DNA from: Candidatus Gastranaerophilales bacterium
Lineage (GTDB): Bacteria > Cyanobacteriota > Vampirovibrionia > Gastranaerophilales > Gastranaerophilaceae
Direction of reading: 5' to 3'
Assembly (NCBI GenBank): GCA_947626225.1
Contig: CANQRH010000002.1
Location: 234,905-298,904 of the forward strand
DNA: 64,000 nucleotides
The notes under the pieces: model-generated
The model's input: the letters and a program-made list of their open reading frames with translations, nothing else
Database searches by the model: none
What the model was told of the DNA's origin: nothing
Shown: one piece after another, positions 44,540-52,719 of the stretch
How positions within the stretch are numbered: the first letter of the stretch is position 1
How the letters are laid out: the number at the start of each line of letters is the position of its first letter
Program-made: the position numbers and the translations under genes

Positions 44540-45061
44540 ATGACAATAATAATTTTTTCGGGTAAACAATATTCGGGCAAAGATACTGCCGCAAAAATCA
44601 TGCTCTCAAAGATGAAAGATTACAGGCGGTGTGCAATGGGTGATATTATAAAACTCACTTACGGCAAACAAAAAGGACTGAGCTACGAAGAAATTGAAAA
44701 GAATAAACCCTTATACCGTCAGGATTTGATTGATTTAGGCAATTGGGGCAGAGCGCAGGATGACGATTATTGGCTAAAAAAGATTCTTGAGCAGGACGGA
44801 AATATTATGGTAACGGATGTGAGAGTTCCGCATGAATATGAGGTTTTTAAGAATGCCGGAGCAATAGCAATTCGTGTCGAAGCATCCAGAGAAGTTCGCG
44901 CACAAAGAGGAGAGCTTATCGGCGAAAATGACATAACCGAAACGGGACTCGATAATATTAAGGATTGGGATTACGTTATAGAAAACAATTCCGATTATGA
45001 AACTTTAAAAAATAAAGTTGAAGAAGTTATGAATAAAATTTTATCGGGAATTGTAACATAA
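44540..45061 (+). CDS. Phosphomevalonate-kinase-like P-loop kinase
   Basis: 173 residues. P-loop G-K-Q-Y-S-G-K-D (8-15), then YRQDLIDLGNWGRAQDDDYWLKKIL, IMVTDVRVPHEYEVFKNAG, RVEASREVRAQRG and ETGLDNIKDWDYVIENN. The order and spacing of these blocks resemble the animal-type phosphomevalonate kinase family (PF04275), although a deoxynucleoside-monophosphate kinase fold protein would look similar. No other mevalonate-pathway gene is nearby, so the substrate is uncertain. The start is set by TATAAT six bases before the ATG. Convergent with cysK. Confidence 0.55.
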   Translation: MTIIIFSGKQYSGKDTAAKIMLSKMKDYRRCAMGDIIKLTYGKQKGLSYEEIEKNKPLYRQDLIDLGNWGRAQDDDYWLKKILEQDGNIMVTDVRVPHEYEVFKNAGAIAIRVEASREVRAQRGELIGENDITETGLDNIKDWDYVIENNSDYETLKNKVEEVMNKILSGIVT

Positions 45062-45084
45062 CAAGGTTTAAGAATATCCTAAAA

Positions 45085-45999
45085 CTATAGGTTAAACATT
45101 TCGCTTGAAAGGTATCTTTCGCCCGTATCGGGAAGAATTACAACAATCAATTTCCCTTTATTTTCAGGTCTTTTGGAGATTTCAATTCCCGCATACAAAG
45201 CTGCACCCGATGAGATACCGCAGAGAATACCTTCCTCTTTTGCGCATCTTTTTGCCGTTTCTAAAGCATCTTCATTCGACACCGCAAAAATTTCGTCAAC
45301 CGCATTTCCATCAAAGTTTTTCGGGATGAAATTTGCACCTATACCCTGAATTTTATGTGATCCTGCCTTGCCTTCCGATAACAGCGGGGAAGATTTCGGT
45401 TCAACCGCTATCGCTTTTATTTGGGATTTTTTTGCTTTTAAAGCACGTGAAATACCTGATATTGTACCGCCCGTGCCGACTCCTGCAACAACAATATCAA
45501 CACAGCCTTTAGTATCAAGCCAAATTTCTTCCGCAGTTGTCAATTCGTGCACGGCGGGGTTTGCCGGGTTTGAAAATTGCGACGGGATAAAAGAGTTTTT
45601 AATACTTTTATGAAGTTCATCAGCCTTGTCAACTGCTCCCTGCATACCTTTTGAACCTTCGGTAAGAAAAAGTTCCGCACCGTATGCATCAAGTAATTTT
45701 CTCCGTTCAATGCTCATGGTTTCGGGCATTGTTAAAATCAACCGGTACCCTCTGACCGCACAAACCATGGCAAGTCCGATACCGGTATTGCCGCTTGTGG
45801 GCTCAATTATAACAGTATCTTTGTTTATAAGACCGTCTTTTTCGGCTGTTTCAATCATATTAAGAGCCGGACGGTCTTTTATTGAACCTGCGGGATTAAA
45901 ACTTTCAACCTTTGCACAGACACATGCAAATCCGCTGTTAAGCCTGTTAATTTTTACAATCGGCGTTTTGCCGATCAGTTCCAATATATTGTTATGCAT
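45085..45999 (-). CDS. cysK: Cysteine synthase (O-acetylserine sulfhydrylase)
   Basis: 304 residues. PLP Lys in [16 protein letters not shown] (about 41), the [13 protein letters not shown] loop binding substrate, [18 protein letters not shown] phosphate-binding loop, [11 protein letters not shown] and [12 protein letters not shown]. It makes cysteine from O-acetylserine and sulfide. GGAGGG precedes the ATG at 45999. CysM or a cystathionine synthase of the same fold is less likely given the standard length without CBS domains. Confidence 0.9.
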   Translation of the reverse strand: MHNNILELIGKTPIVKINRLNSGFACVCAKVESFNPAGSIKDRPALNMIETAEKDGLINKDTVIIEPTSGNTGIGLAMVCAVRGYRLILTMPETMSIERRKLLDAYGAELFLTEGSKGMQGAVDKADELHKSIKNSFIPSQFSNPANPAVHELTTAEEIWLDTKGCVDIVVAGVGTGGTISGISRALKAKKSQIKAIAVEPKSSPLLSEGKAGSHKIQGIGANFIPKNFDGNAVDEIFAVSNEDALETAKRCAKEEGILCGISSGAALYAGIEISKRPENKGKLIVVILPDTGERYLSSEMFNL

Positions 46000-46019
46000 A
46001 AGCCCTCCGAAGATATATT

Positions 46020-46047
46020 AAAAAAGGGCTGATTAAAAATCAACCCT
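46020..46047 (-). terminator. Terminator after the Cys-rich CpxP-like gene
   Basis: GGGcTGATT-AAA-AATCAaCCC hairpin; on the minus strand it ends in a T-run. Confidence 0.75.
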
Positions 46048-46068
46048 TCTTATAATTAACCGTAATTA

Positions 46069-46755
46069 CTATTTGGTTTCTTCAACAACAGGCTGAGGCT
46101 GTTTGGGAATAACGGGGCCGGGGCCGAAACCGGGACCGAATCCGGGTCTGTGTTCGGGACCGCCGATATGCGGACGCATATGTTTATGTTTTTTTGCAAA
46201 GTTTTTGCGACCTTCTTCTTTCATCTTTGTAAGTTCTTTCTGCTGTTTTTTAGTCAGAATGCTTTCAAATTCCTTCATGTTTTTTACACGGAGTTCATGA
46301 GCTTCGCGTTTCAAAGCAGCGAGTTCTTTATGAAGTCCGTCAAGTTTTACTTTTTGTTCCTGAGGTGCAATTTTAGAAGCAATAACCGCATCTATTTCAG
46401 CATTTTTTTCCTTGATTTTTTCCATAACAGGTTTAATTTCTTCCATTCCTTTTTGGCGGATTTCTTTTGCTTTTGCTTTTTGTTCGTCAGTAAGTTTTAA
46501 ACGATTTTCAAATTCTGCGGCACGTTTTGCAAATTCCGCACCTTTTTGAGTTTTGTTACAAGTACATTTGGGATCTTTGCAATTGCATTTTCCTTTTTCA
46601 CATGTACAATTCGGGTTGCCGCAATTACATTTCGGAACCGGACATACTTGTACGGGCTTGTTCGGAAGCGGATGTACGGGAGTGTTATCCGCAGCGAATA
46701 CCGCACCGGACATAGCAAATAAAATTGCACTTGCCATAATTAGAGTTTTTTTCAT
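46069..46755 (-). CDS. Exported Cys-rich CpxP/Spy-like protein
   Basis: 228 residues from the ATG at 46755 (AGGAAGG upstream). Signal peptide MKKTLIMASAILFAMSGAVFA; then four C-x-C motifs at 43-45, 50-52, 57-59 and 64-66, an exact 7-residue period, plus C38, like a small metallothionein. A helical domain follows with two LTxxQ motifs (88-92 LTDEQ, 167-171 LTKKQ), the hallmark of CpxP/Spy-type periplasmic chaperone or metal-sensing proteins. The end is His/Gly/Pro-rich. It is co-directional with the ECF sigma and anti-sigma genes upstream, 18 bases after the sigma stop. Confidence 0.8.
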   Translation of the reverse strand: MKKTLIMASAILFAMSGAVFAADNTPVHPLPNKPVQVCPVPKCNCGNPNCTCEKGKCNCKDPKCTCNKTQKGAEFAKRAAEFENRLKLTDEQKAKAKEIRQKGMEEIKPVMEKIKEKNAEIDAVIASKIAPQEQKVKLDGLHKELAALKREAHELRVKNMKEFESILTKKQQKELTKMKEEGRKNFAKKHKHMRPHIGGPEHRPGFGPGFGPGPVIPKQPQPVVEETK

Positions 46756-46772
46756 AAAGTTACCTTCCTTTC

Positions 46773-47270
46773 TTACAGTAAATCTTCTAACAATATTGCC
46801 AATTCTTTTTTGGCATTGTAAAGTCTTGATTTGATTGTACCGAGCGGGCATTTTAGTTTGAATGAAGCATCTTCATACGTATACCCGTATATTTCACACA
46901 GCATTACCACTTCTCTTAACTTCGGTTTAAGCTGATTTATTGCCTGTGTAATTCGGTGTTGTCTTTCATTAGTAATGAGTCTGAGTTCGGGCGAAGCTTT
47001 TTTATCTTTTACGGTAAGCAATACTTCATCGTCCCTCACGGAAGCATCATTAGTTCGTTTTTGAAGCGATTTTAAATAGTCTTTTGAAACATTTTTTGCA
47101 ACGGTGTTAATCCAGCTTTTAAAAGAACCTTTTTCTTTATATTTCTCTGAATTCTTCCACACCTTGAGGTACACTTCCTGTTCCAAATCTTCGTTGGTTT
47201 CCTTCGTGATAAGGCGTATAATACCTCGGACATTGCTTTTGTTATTTTTTACAATTTCTTTAAAGTTCAC
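46773..47270 (-). CDS. ECF-type RNA polymerase sigma factor
   Basis: 165 residues. Region 2 (EDLEQEVYLKVWKNSEKYKEKGSFKSWINTVAKNVSKDYLK) and region 4 (AINQLKPKLREVVMLCEIYGYTYEDASFKLKCPLGTIKSRLYNAKKEL) are complete, with the short linker typical of ECF sigma factors. It should direct polymerase to envelope-stress or metal-response promoters. Its ATG follows the stop codon of the anti-sigma gene with no gap, and a Cys-rich exported protein follows, so sensor, switch and target lie together. Confidence 0.93.
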   Translation of the reverse strand: MNFKEIVKNNKSNVRGIIRLITKETNEDLEQEVYLKVWKNSEKYKEKGSFKSWINTVAKNVSKDYLKSLQKRTNDASVRDDEVLLTVKDKKASPELRLITNERQHRITQAINQLKPKLREVVMLCEIYGYTYEDASFKLKCPLGTIKSRLYNAKKELAILLEDLL

Positions 47271-47615
47271 TTACTCCACCATTATCAATCCGTATGAGTC
47301 AACGGGAAATCCTAAATCTTCCGCACTTAAAACCGTACCGTATTTAATTATATCAGAAATATCGGTATTAAAATTTATTATTCCCATGACCGTACCGCTG
47401 AAAAGAATTAAAAACATAGCACACGCCAATTTCAGCACGGCAGTGTTTTTACGCTTTTTAATATAAAAAGGTTTTACTTCTTTTAACAAATCGGAAACTT
47501 TATCCATCATCTCCTGTTCTTTTCTGCAATCTTCACATACTTTAAGATGCTCGTTAAAAGTTTCATCATCCGCAAAAGTAAATAATCCTTCGTATTTTGT
47601 ACATTTTTCTTTCAT
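47271..47615 (-). CDS. Zinc-binding anti-sigma factor with one membrane helix
   Basis: 114 residues. C5, H23-x3-C27-x2-C30 (FNEHLKVCEDC) form a ZAS-type zinc-binding anti-sigma domain; a membrane helix lies at about 61-82 (LKLACAMFLILFSGTVMGII) and a short exposed tail of 30 residues follows. It is expected to hold the ECF sigma at the membrane until a signal from outside releases it. AGAGGT precedes the ATG. First gene of the three-gene operon. Confidence 0.85.
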   Translation of the reverse strand: MKEKCTKYEGLFTFADDETFNEHLKVCEDCRKEQEMMDKVSDLLKEVKPFYIKKRKNTAVLKLACAMFLILFSGTVMGIINFNTDISDIIKYGTVLSAEDLGFPVDSYGLIMVE

Positions 47616-47749
47616 TTTTTAACCTCTGTACCTATAAAACGATTTGATAATACAAATTGTTCATTTAAAAATTTTTTTTCTTAATATATTATAACAATTG
47701 GAATAATGTAAGCAAAATTTTTTTTGTTTACATTTTATATGAATATCAA

Positions 47750-48310
47750 ATGTCTATACAACAATTTATAAAAAAAATGTGTCTCAAACTTGGGACTAAT
47801 AATAAAGCAATTTATCCCGTAATTGCGATTGCAGCCGCAAACGGAATATGCAGGCCTACTATTACCATGCTGAAAAAAGGAGAAGATCCGCAAAGCAAAA
47901 AGTATGCCGCTTTAAGAGAGGGGATTACCGAATTTATTGCGATTCCCACATATTGGGCATGCGGTGAATTGGCAGGTAAACTCGGGAAATATATAACATC
48001 AAAAGCTATGGACAAAAAAATAGCCGAATTGGAAAAAAACGGAAGTAAAATTACTGCCGACACTAAAAAAATAATGAAAGAGAGCATGGTTAAAAAAGGA
48101 CAAGCGGGTTTAATGCTTATAGGCGTCTGTTTTGCGGCAGGTGTTGTGATACCTGCGCTTTGCTCGGTCGCAGTCAAGCCGATAATGAAGAAAACAGCAC
48201 CCCAAAAAGAAACTCCGGCAATTAATCCGATACAGAAATATTCTTATCTTGATAACAGACAAGTTTTCAGGAATATATCTTATTCGGGTATGAAAGTAGG
48301 CGGTGTATGA
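47750..48310 (+). CDS. Membrane protein of unknown function, RP.I...REGI family member 1
   Basis: 186 residues with three hydrophobic segments (IYPVIAIAAANGI, EFIAIPTYWACGELAG, AGLMLIGVCFAAGVVIPALCSVAV). The block CRPTITMLKKGEDPQSKKYAALREGITEF recurs, changed, in the next gene (GRPGFILIDNNISEDTKKFAAMKEFLYQ) and in the 627-residue gene at 50493. It overlaps the next gene by four bases (ATGA), so they are co-translated. No known family is recognised. Confidence 0.6.
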   Translation: MSIQQFIKKMCLKLGTNNKAIYPVIAIAAANGICRPTITMLKKGEDPQSKKYAALREGITEFIAIPTYWACGELAGKLGKYITSKAMDKKIAELEKNGSKITADTKKIMKESMVKKGQAGLMLIGVCFAAGVVIPALCSVAVKPIMKKTAPQKETPAINPIQKYSYLDNRQVFRNISYSGMKVGGV

Positions 48311-48936
48311 TTAAAGCAATTTCAAATATTATTACAAATCCCGCACTTGTTAATATCGCCCAGAGTACCAACGGGACCGTAATTTCAAAAACAACCGTCA
48401 ATGCTATAGGCAGACCGGGATTTATACTGATTGACAATAATATTTCCGAAGATACAAAAAAATTCGCCGCAATGAAGGAATTTTTATATCAAGCCTGCTG
48501 CCTTGCGGTATATATGGCAATTATAGTGCCTATATTCAAAAAAGGCGGATTTAAACTGGCAAAAGAGAAAATTTTCAAAAATACCGAAGGTTTTCAGCAT
48601 TTTAACAGTTTTAAGGAATACATTTATTACCGAAAACTTGCAGACAATCCGAGCAAGCAAAATCGCTTAGTTTCACTTGAAAAGAATATCGTTCATCATA
48701 ACTGCAAAGTTAAAGACATGTACAATGAACATCTTTTAAAAGAACTCTGTAAAGACAAACCCGATAAGTTTAACACGGTTAAAGGAGCTGTTGAACTCAG
48801 CAATATAATAGGTTCAATTATCGGGCTTGCCGTAATTGCTCCGCAAGTAAGTCAAAAACTTACACATCCCATATTAAGAGTACTGGGTTTAGAAAAAAAA
48901 GAAAAAGTTCAGCCGTCAAATACCGAAACCAAGTGA
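48307..48936 (+). CDS. Membrane protein of unknown function, member 2
   Basis: 209 residues. N-terminal block GRPGFILIDNNISEDTKKFAAMKEF aligns with member 1; two hydrophobic segments (CCLAVYMAIIVPIF near 72, SNIIGSIIGLAVIAPQVSQKL near 175) flank a charged, Tyr/Lys-rich middle. Starts inside the stop of the previous gene and ends 21 bases into convergent trmFO. Unknown function; likely works with its partner at the inner membrane. Confidence 0.6.
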   Translation: MIKAISNIITNPALVNIAQSTNGTVISKTTVNAIGRPGFILIDNNISEDTKKFAAMKEFLYQACCLAVYMAIIVPIFKKGGFKLAKEKIFKNTEGFQHFNSFKEYIYYRKLADNPSKQNRLVSLEKNIVHHNCKVKDMYNEHLLKELCKDKPDKFNTVKGAVELSNIIGSIIGLAVIAPQVSQKLTHPILRVLGLEKKEKVQPSNTETK

Positions 48937-50226
48937 CTTTAAGGCTTCAACAGACCGATTTACAATCATTTCCGCTTTAAGTTTTTTGTTTTTGCGTTCT
49001 TTTTTGGGAAGCTGTATCGGTGTAACAATGCCCCAATTTGAATTTACGGGCTGAAATTTTTCATGACTTTCATCACTTATGTAATGCATCAAAGCACCCA
49101 GCATTGTCTCTTTCGGCAATACTAAAAGAGCTTCATTGTTTATTAATCTTGCCGCATTTATACCCGCAAGCATGCCTGAAGCAATTGACTCGGTATAACC
49201 TTCGGTACCGGTCAGTTGTCCCGCAAAGAAAAGATTACCTCTTTTCCTCGTCTGCAATGACGGGTATAGAATTTTAGGCGAATTGATGAAAGAATTTCTG
49301 TGCATAACCCCGTAACGGACGATATTTACGTTTTCAAGCCCCGGAATAGATTGCAAAAGTTCTTTTTGACTTCCCCATTTTAAATTTGTTTGAAATCCGA
49401 CAAGATTATAAAGAGTTTTTGCGGAATTGTCCTGCCTGAGCTGAACCACAGCATAATTCTTTTCACCGGTTCGACTGTCCGTAAGTCCCACAGGCTTCAT
49501 AGGCCCGAATCTCAGTGTATCTTCTCCGCGTGATGCCAAAACTTCTATAGGCAGACAACTTTCAAAAAACTTGGCACCCTTTTCAAATTCTTTAAGCTCT
49601 ATCCGCGGCGAATTTATTAATATATTATAAAAATTTAAATACTCCTCTTTATTCATCGGACAGTTTATATAACAAGCTTCTCCTTTATCATAACGGCTTG
49701 CCCAAAAAGCTTTTTCAAAATTAATACTGTCCCTTTCAACCACGGGAGCTATCGCATCAAAGAAGTATAAATGTTCGCTACCCGTAAACTTTTTTAGGGA
49801 ATTCGCCAAACTGTACGATGTCAAAGGCCCTGATGCAATAATCGTACAGCCTTCCGGAATTTCCGTAACTTCACTGTTTATAACATTTATATAAGGATTT
49901 TCTCTGATTATGTCCGTAACTGTTTGAGAAAAAGCTTCCCTGTCAACCGCCAGAGCACTTCCTGCCGGAACGGAATATTTTCTTGCAATATTTATAAGCT
50001 CCCCGCCTAAAATTTCCGTTTCTTTTTTCAAAAGCCCTGATGCATTTGAACAATCGGAAGCACCCATGCTGTTTGAACAGACAAATTCCGCAAACTTATC
50101 GGTTTTGTGCGCACCGGTTGTTTTTTGAGGACGCATTTCAAAAAGATTTACTTTTATATGGCGTTTTGCAAGTTGTAAAGCCGATTCAGAACCCGCCAGT
50201 CCGGCTCCGATAACATTAACTTCCAT
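48916..50226 (-). CDS. trmFO: Folate/FAD-dependent tRNA (uracil-54)-methyltransferase TrmFO
   Basis: 436 residues. VIGAGLAGSESALQLAKR binds FAD; FEMRP, FAEFVCSNSMGA (Cys53-like), GPLTSYSLANSLK, RLRFGPMKPVGL-like (TLRFGPMKPVGLTDSRTG), and FAGQLTGTEGYTESIASG are TrmFO landmarks. It methylates U54 of tRNA to T using methylene-THF. The ATG at 50226 has no Shine-Dalgarno site; TATAAA ends eight bases before it and TATAAT thirteen bases. Related to mnmG but shorter. Confidence 0.95.
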   Translation of the reverse strand: MEVNVIGAGLAGSESALQLAKRHIKVNLFEMRPQKTTGAHKTDKFAEFVCSNSMGASDCSNASGLLKKETEILGGELINIARKYSVPAGSALAVDREAFSQTVTDIIRENPYINVINSEVTEIPEGCTIIASGPLTSYSLANSLKKFTGSEHLYFFDAIAPVVERDSINFEKAFWASRYDKGEACYINCPMNKEEYLNFYNILINSPRIELKEFEKGAKFFESCLPIEVLASRGEDTLRFGPMKPVGLTDSRTGEKNYAVVQLRQDNSAKTLYNLVGFQTNLKWGSQKELLQSIPGLENVNIVRYGVMHRNSFINSPKILYPSLQTRKRGNLFFAGQLTGTEGYTESIASGMLAGINAARLINNEALLVLPKETMLGALMHYISDESHEKFQPVNSNWGIVTPIQLPKKERKNKKLKAEMIVNRSVEALKSLGFGI

Positions 50227-50492
50227 ATGACGAGTTTATATTATAAAAAAAACAGTGTCAAATTATCTCTACTCGGGTAATTTAATTTATCATCAACAAG
50301 TTTTATTAAAAGTTTTGTAAAGTTATTGTTATATTTGTAGTAAATTGCTTGCAATAAATTTTACGATTAAGTATAATAAGTACACTTAATACATTTACTT
50401 AATTTTTCTTAAAATTACTATTATATAGGGCAATAAATGTATTAACGATGTTTTTATATAAATATGTGTGTAGTTAAAAGTAAAGCAGGGAC

Positions 50493-52376
50493 ATGTCAGT
50501 AAAAGCAATAGACCAAACATCCGGAGCTGTAAGATATAATCAGCAATCATTTACAGGTAGTTTTAATCCTGTTGTACTTCTCATGGACGGGATAGATAAA
50601 GGCGGATTTGCCGCATCTTTTATTGCTCAAGACGGAATAGGCATGGTTGCTCCAAGAATATATGAAGGTTTGAACCGCAACAGAGCAACGGATGAAAACG
50701 GTAAGAAAACAGGTCCTTTGAACTGGGAATTTGCAAGACGCGAAGGTATCAGAGAAATGCTGAGCGGACCGAGTGCTTTCTTAATTCCTCTCGGAATAAT
50801 GGGACTTATAAAAAAATATTCGGGAACCGCAAATAATGTTCATGTAAACCATATTGAAGCTTTAGGCGAAAATTTCGCTCAATATGCGGGAGAAAATGCT
50901 TCATATATTGATAATGTAGGTAAATTTAAAAAAGGATATTACACCGCAGTATTCAGAAATGTTCTTGATAATTCCACGGATAACAATCTTACCGAAAGAA
51001 TCGTTAACAAAAAAGCTGACGAATATGCCGAAAAATTAATTAAAGTAGAAAATCTGCGTGCGGATAAAAAACGTAAAGAAGCTAAAAAACTTTATGGAGA
51101 ACTCGTAGAAGATTATACAAATCTGAGAAAATCAACATCAAATGCATCTGTTGATGAATTCGGTGTTACAATGAAGCTAAAGGGCAATAAAACTCTTGAT
51201 ACAAATATCAGCCGTTTAACACAGAGCCTGACGGATTATACAAATGATGCGTATCAAAATACCGTCAAATATCTGAAAACAGGTTCAAAAGAAAAATTGG
51301 CAGAATTTATAAATAAATTTAACAAACACAGAGCCGGCACCAGAGTATTCAGTAATCTGGGCATGTGGAGTGCTGTTGTAGGTTTTTATGCTTTAATTCC
51401 TAAACTTTACAATATGGGACTAAAACAGGATCCGGGACTGAAAGGACTGGAAACCGAAAATAATACTCAGGATAAAAAAGATGTTGCTTTTACCGGTGCA
51501 TTTACAAAAGCAGGAGAAGCTGCAATGAAAAGCGGCGGATTAAGCAAATTATTGAGTAACTTTGAATTTAACGGGGCATCAATGAGTGTACCGGCTATGC
51601 TTACACTTTTATTCGGATTTTGCCTGCCGACAAGATATACTAATGCAAAAAGCGATAAGGAACGTAAAGAAATTCTTGTAAGGGATATTTCAAGCTTCAT
51701 AGCGATATTATTTGGTGCAAAAGCTCTTTCCAGAGCCTTCTCCGGTTTATTTGCAAAGATATCCGGATTGGCTTTAAATATTAAACCGCAAAATCATAAA
51801 GGATTTTTCAATAAATTTAAAAATTATTTGTCTGCCGGAGGCGGTATCGAAGTTTTAAACAGCAGTCAAATAGTAAATAAATACAGCAACGTTAACAAAT
51901 ACAGAGACGGAATACAAGGGTTCTTCAACTTCCTCAATGAAAACGGCGGTGACTTGAGAAAAGTTCTGAAAATTGATCCGAATATAAAATCCGCATCGGA
52001 AAGCATTATGAAAAGATTCGGCAAAAAATCTCTCAATGAAGCTTCCGTAAATGAAATAACCGAAGCTTTCGGAAAGGCAAAAGGCTCAGATGAACTTGCC
52101 ACAATAGAAAAAATTCTTTCAAAATCGGATAATAAACTGGTTAATCGTGCAAAAACATTGAATAGCGCATTCGGATTTGCATCAACACTTGTTCTTGTTC
52201 CGGTATTTATGATGTGGCTTGCAAGATACTGTGAAAGAATGACTAAACGTGCAGTTGAAAAAGAAAAAGCGGAACAGGCAAAAAATGTTCAACAAAACAA
52301 AGAAGCAGATGAGATAAAAGAAAAAGTTACGGCAAGCAGTAAGCCCGTAATGGCAGGTTTTTTGAACGGTAAGTAA
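50493..52376 (+). CDS. Large FG-leader membrane protein, unknown function
   Basis: 627 residues; AGGGA precedes the ATG. The leader MSVKAIDQTSGAVRYNQQSF ends in SFTG (19-22). The block GMVAPRIYEGL...EFARREGIREMLSGP resembles the small membrane proteins at 47.7-48.9 kb. Five hydrophobic segments are spread along the chain (AFLIPLGIMGLI; SNLGMWSAVVGFYALIP; VPAMLTLLFGFCLP; SFIAILFGAKAL; ASTLVLVPVFMMWLA) with charged helical parts between, ending in a basic, Lys/Glu-rich tail. No family recognised. Single gene after a 266-base non-coding stretch. Confidence 0.65.
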   Translation: MSVKAIDQTSGAVRYNQQSFTGSFNPVVLLMDGIDKGGFAASFIAQDGIGMVAPRIYEGLNRNRATDENGKKTGPLNWEFARREGIREMLSGPSAFLIPLGIMGLIKKYSGTANNVHVNHIEALGENFAQYAGENASYIDNVGKFKKGYYTAVFRNVLDNSTDNNLTERIVNKKADEYAEKLIKVENLRADKKRKEAKKLYGELVEDYTNLRKSTSNASVDEFGVTMKLKGNKTLDTNISRLTQSLTDYTNDAYQNTVKYLKTGSKEKLAEFINKFNKHRAGTRVFSNLGMWSAVVGFYALIPKLYNMGLKQDPGLKGLETENNTQDKKDVAFTGAFTKAGEAAMKSGGLSKLLSNFEFNGASMSVPAMLTLLFGFCLPTRYTNAKSDKERKEILVRDISSFIAILFGAKALSRAFSGLFAKISGLALNIKPQNHKGFFNKFKNYLSAGGGIEVLNSSQIVNKYSNVNKYRDGIQGFFNFLNENGGDLRKVLKIDPNIKSASESIMKRFGKKSLNEASVNEITEAFGKAKGSDELATIEKILSKSDNKLVNRAKTLNSAFGFASTLVLVPVFMMWLARYCERMTKRAVEKEKAEQAKNVQQNKEADEIKEKVTASSKPVMAGFLNGK

Positions 52377-52377
52377 T

Positions 52378-52620
52378 TTATACAAATTCAAAATTTCTGA
52401 TATTTAATGTCTGAACCAAATTTTTTATATCAGACGTCGGAACATGACATTTTAGCTTGGAATCGGGATATTTGTTTGAAAAATAAACAGATGAACGCAC
52501 CGCAAATTTCAAGCAGTCAAATATATGTAAAGATGACAAATCCAATAATAAATCATCGTTTTTTGAATTGTCCACAAACTCTTTAAACTTAGTAATATCA
52601 CTTTGAGAACGAATTTTCAT
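52378..52620 (-). CDS. Small protein of unknown function, possibly STAS-like
   Basis: 80 residues. LLLDLSSLHIFDCLKFAVRSSVYFSNKYP and LKCHVPTSDIKNLVQTLNIRNF alternate strand and helix in a way that recalls half of a STAS domain, but this is weak. The stop lies one base from the convergent 627-residue gene. No Shine-Dalgarno site. Moderate confidence that it is a real gene. Confidence 0.5.
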   Translation of the reverse strand: MKIRSQSDITKFKEFVDNSKNDDLLLDLSSLHIFDCLKFAVRSSVYFSNKYPDSKLKCHVPTSDIKNLVQTLNIRNFEFV

Positions 52621-52719
52621 ACCGGCATATACGAAGATAATTTACAAAAATTAAATATTTAGTAAATATTTAATACTTTTATATGATATTTATTATATAA
52701 TTTTTTCGGGGAGAATAAC

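Noticed and set aside
46103..46834. Several plus-strand frames opposite the Cys-rich CpxP-like gene
   Set aside because: Antisense shadows of a gene with signal peptide and clear domain motifs; no ribosome sites.
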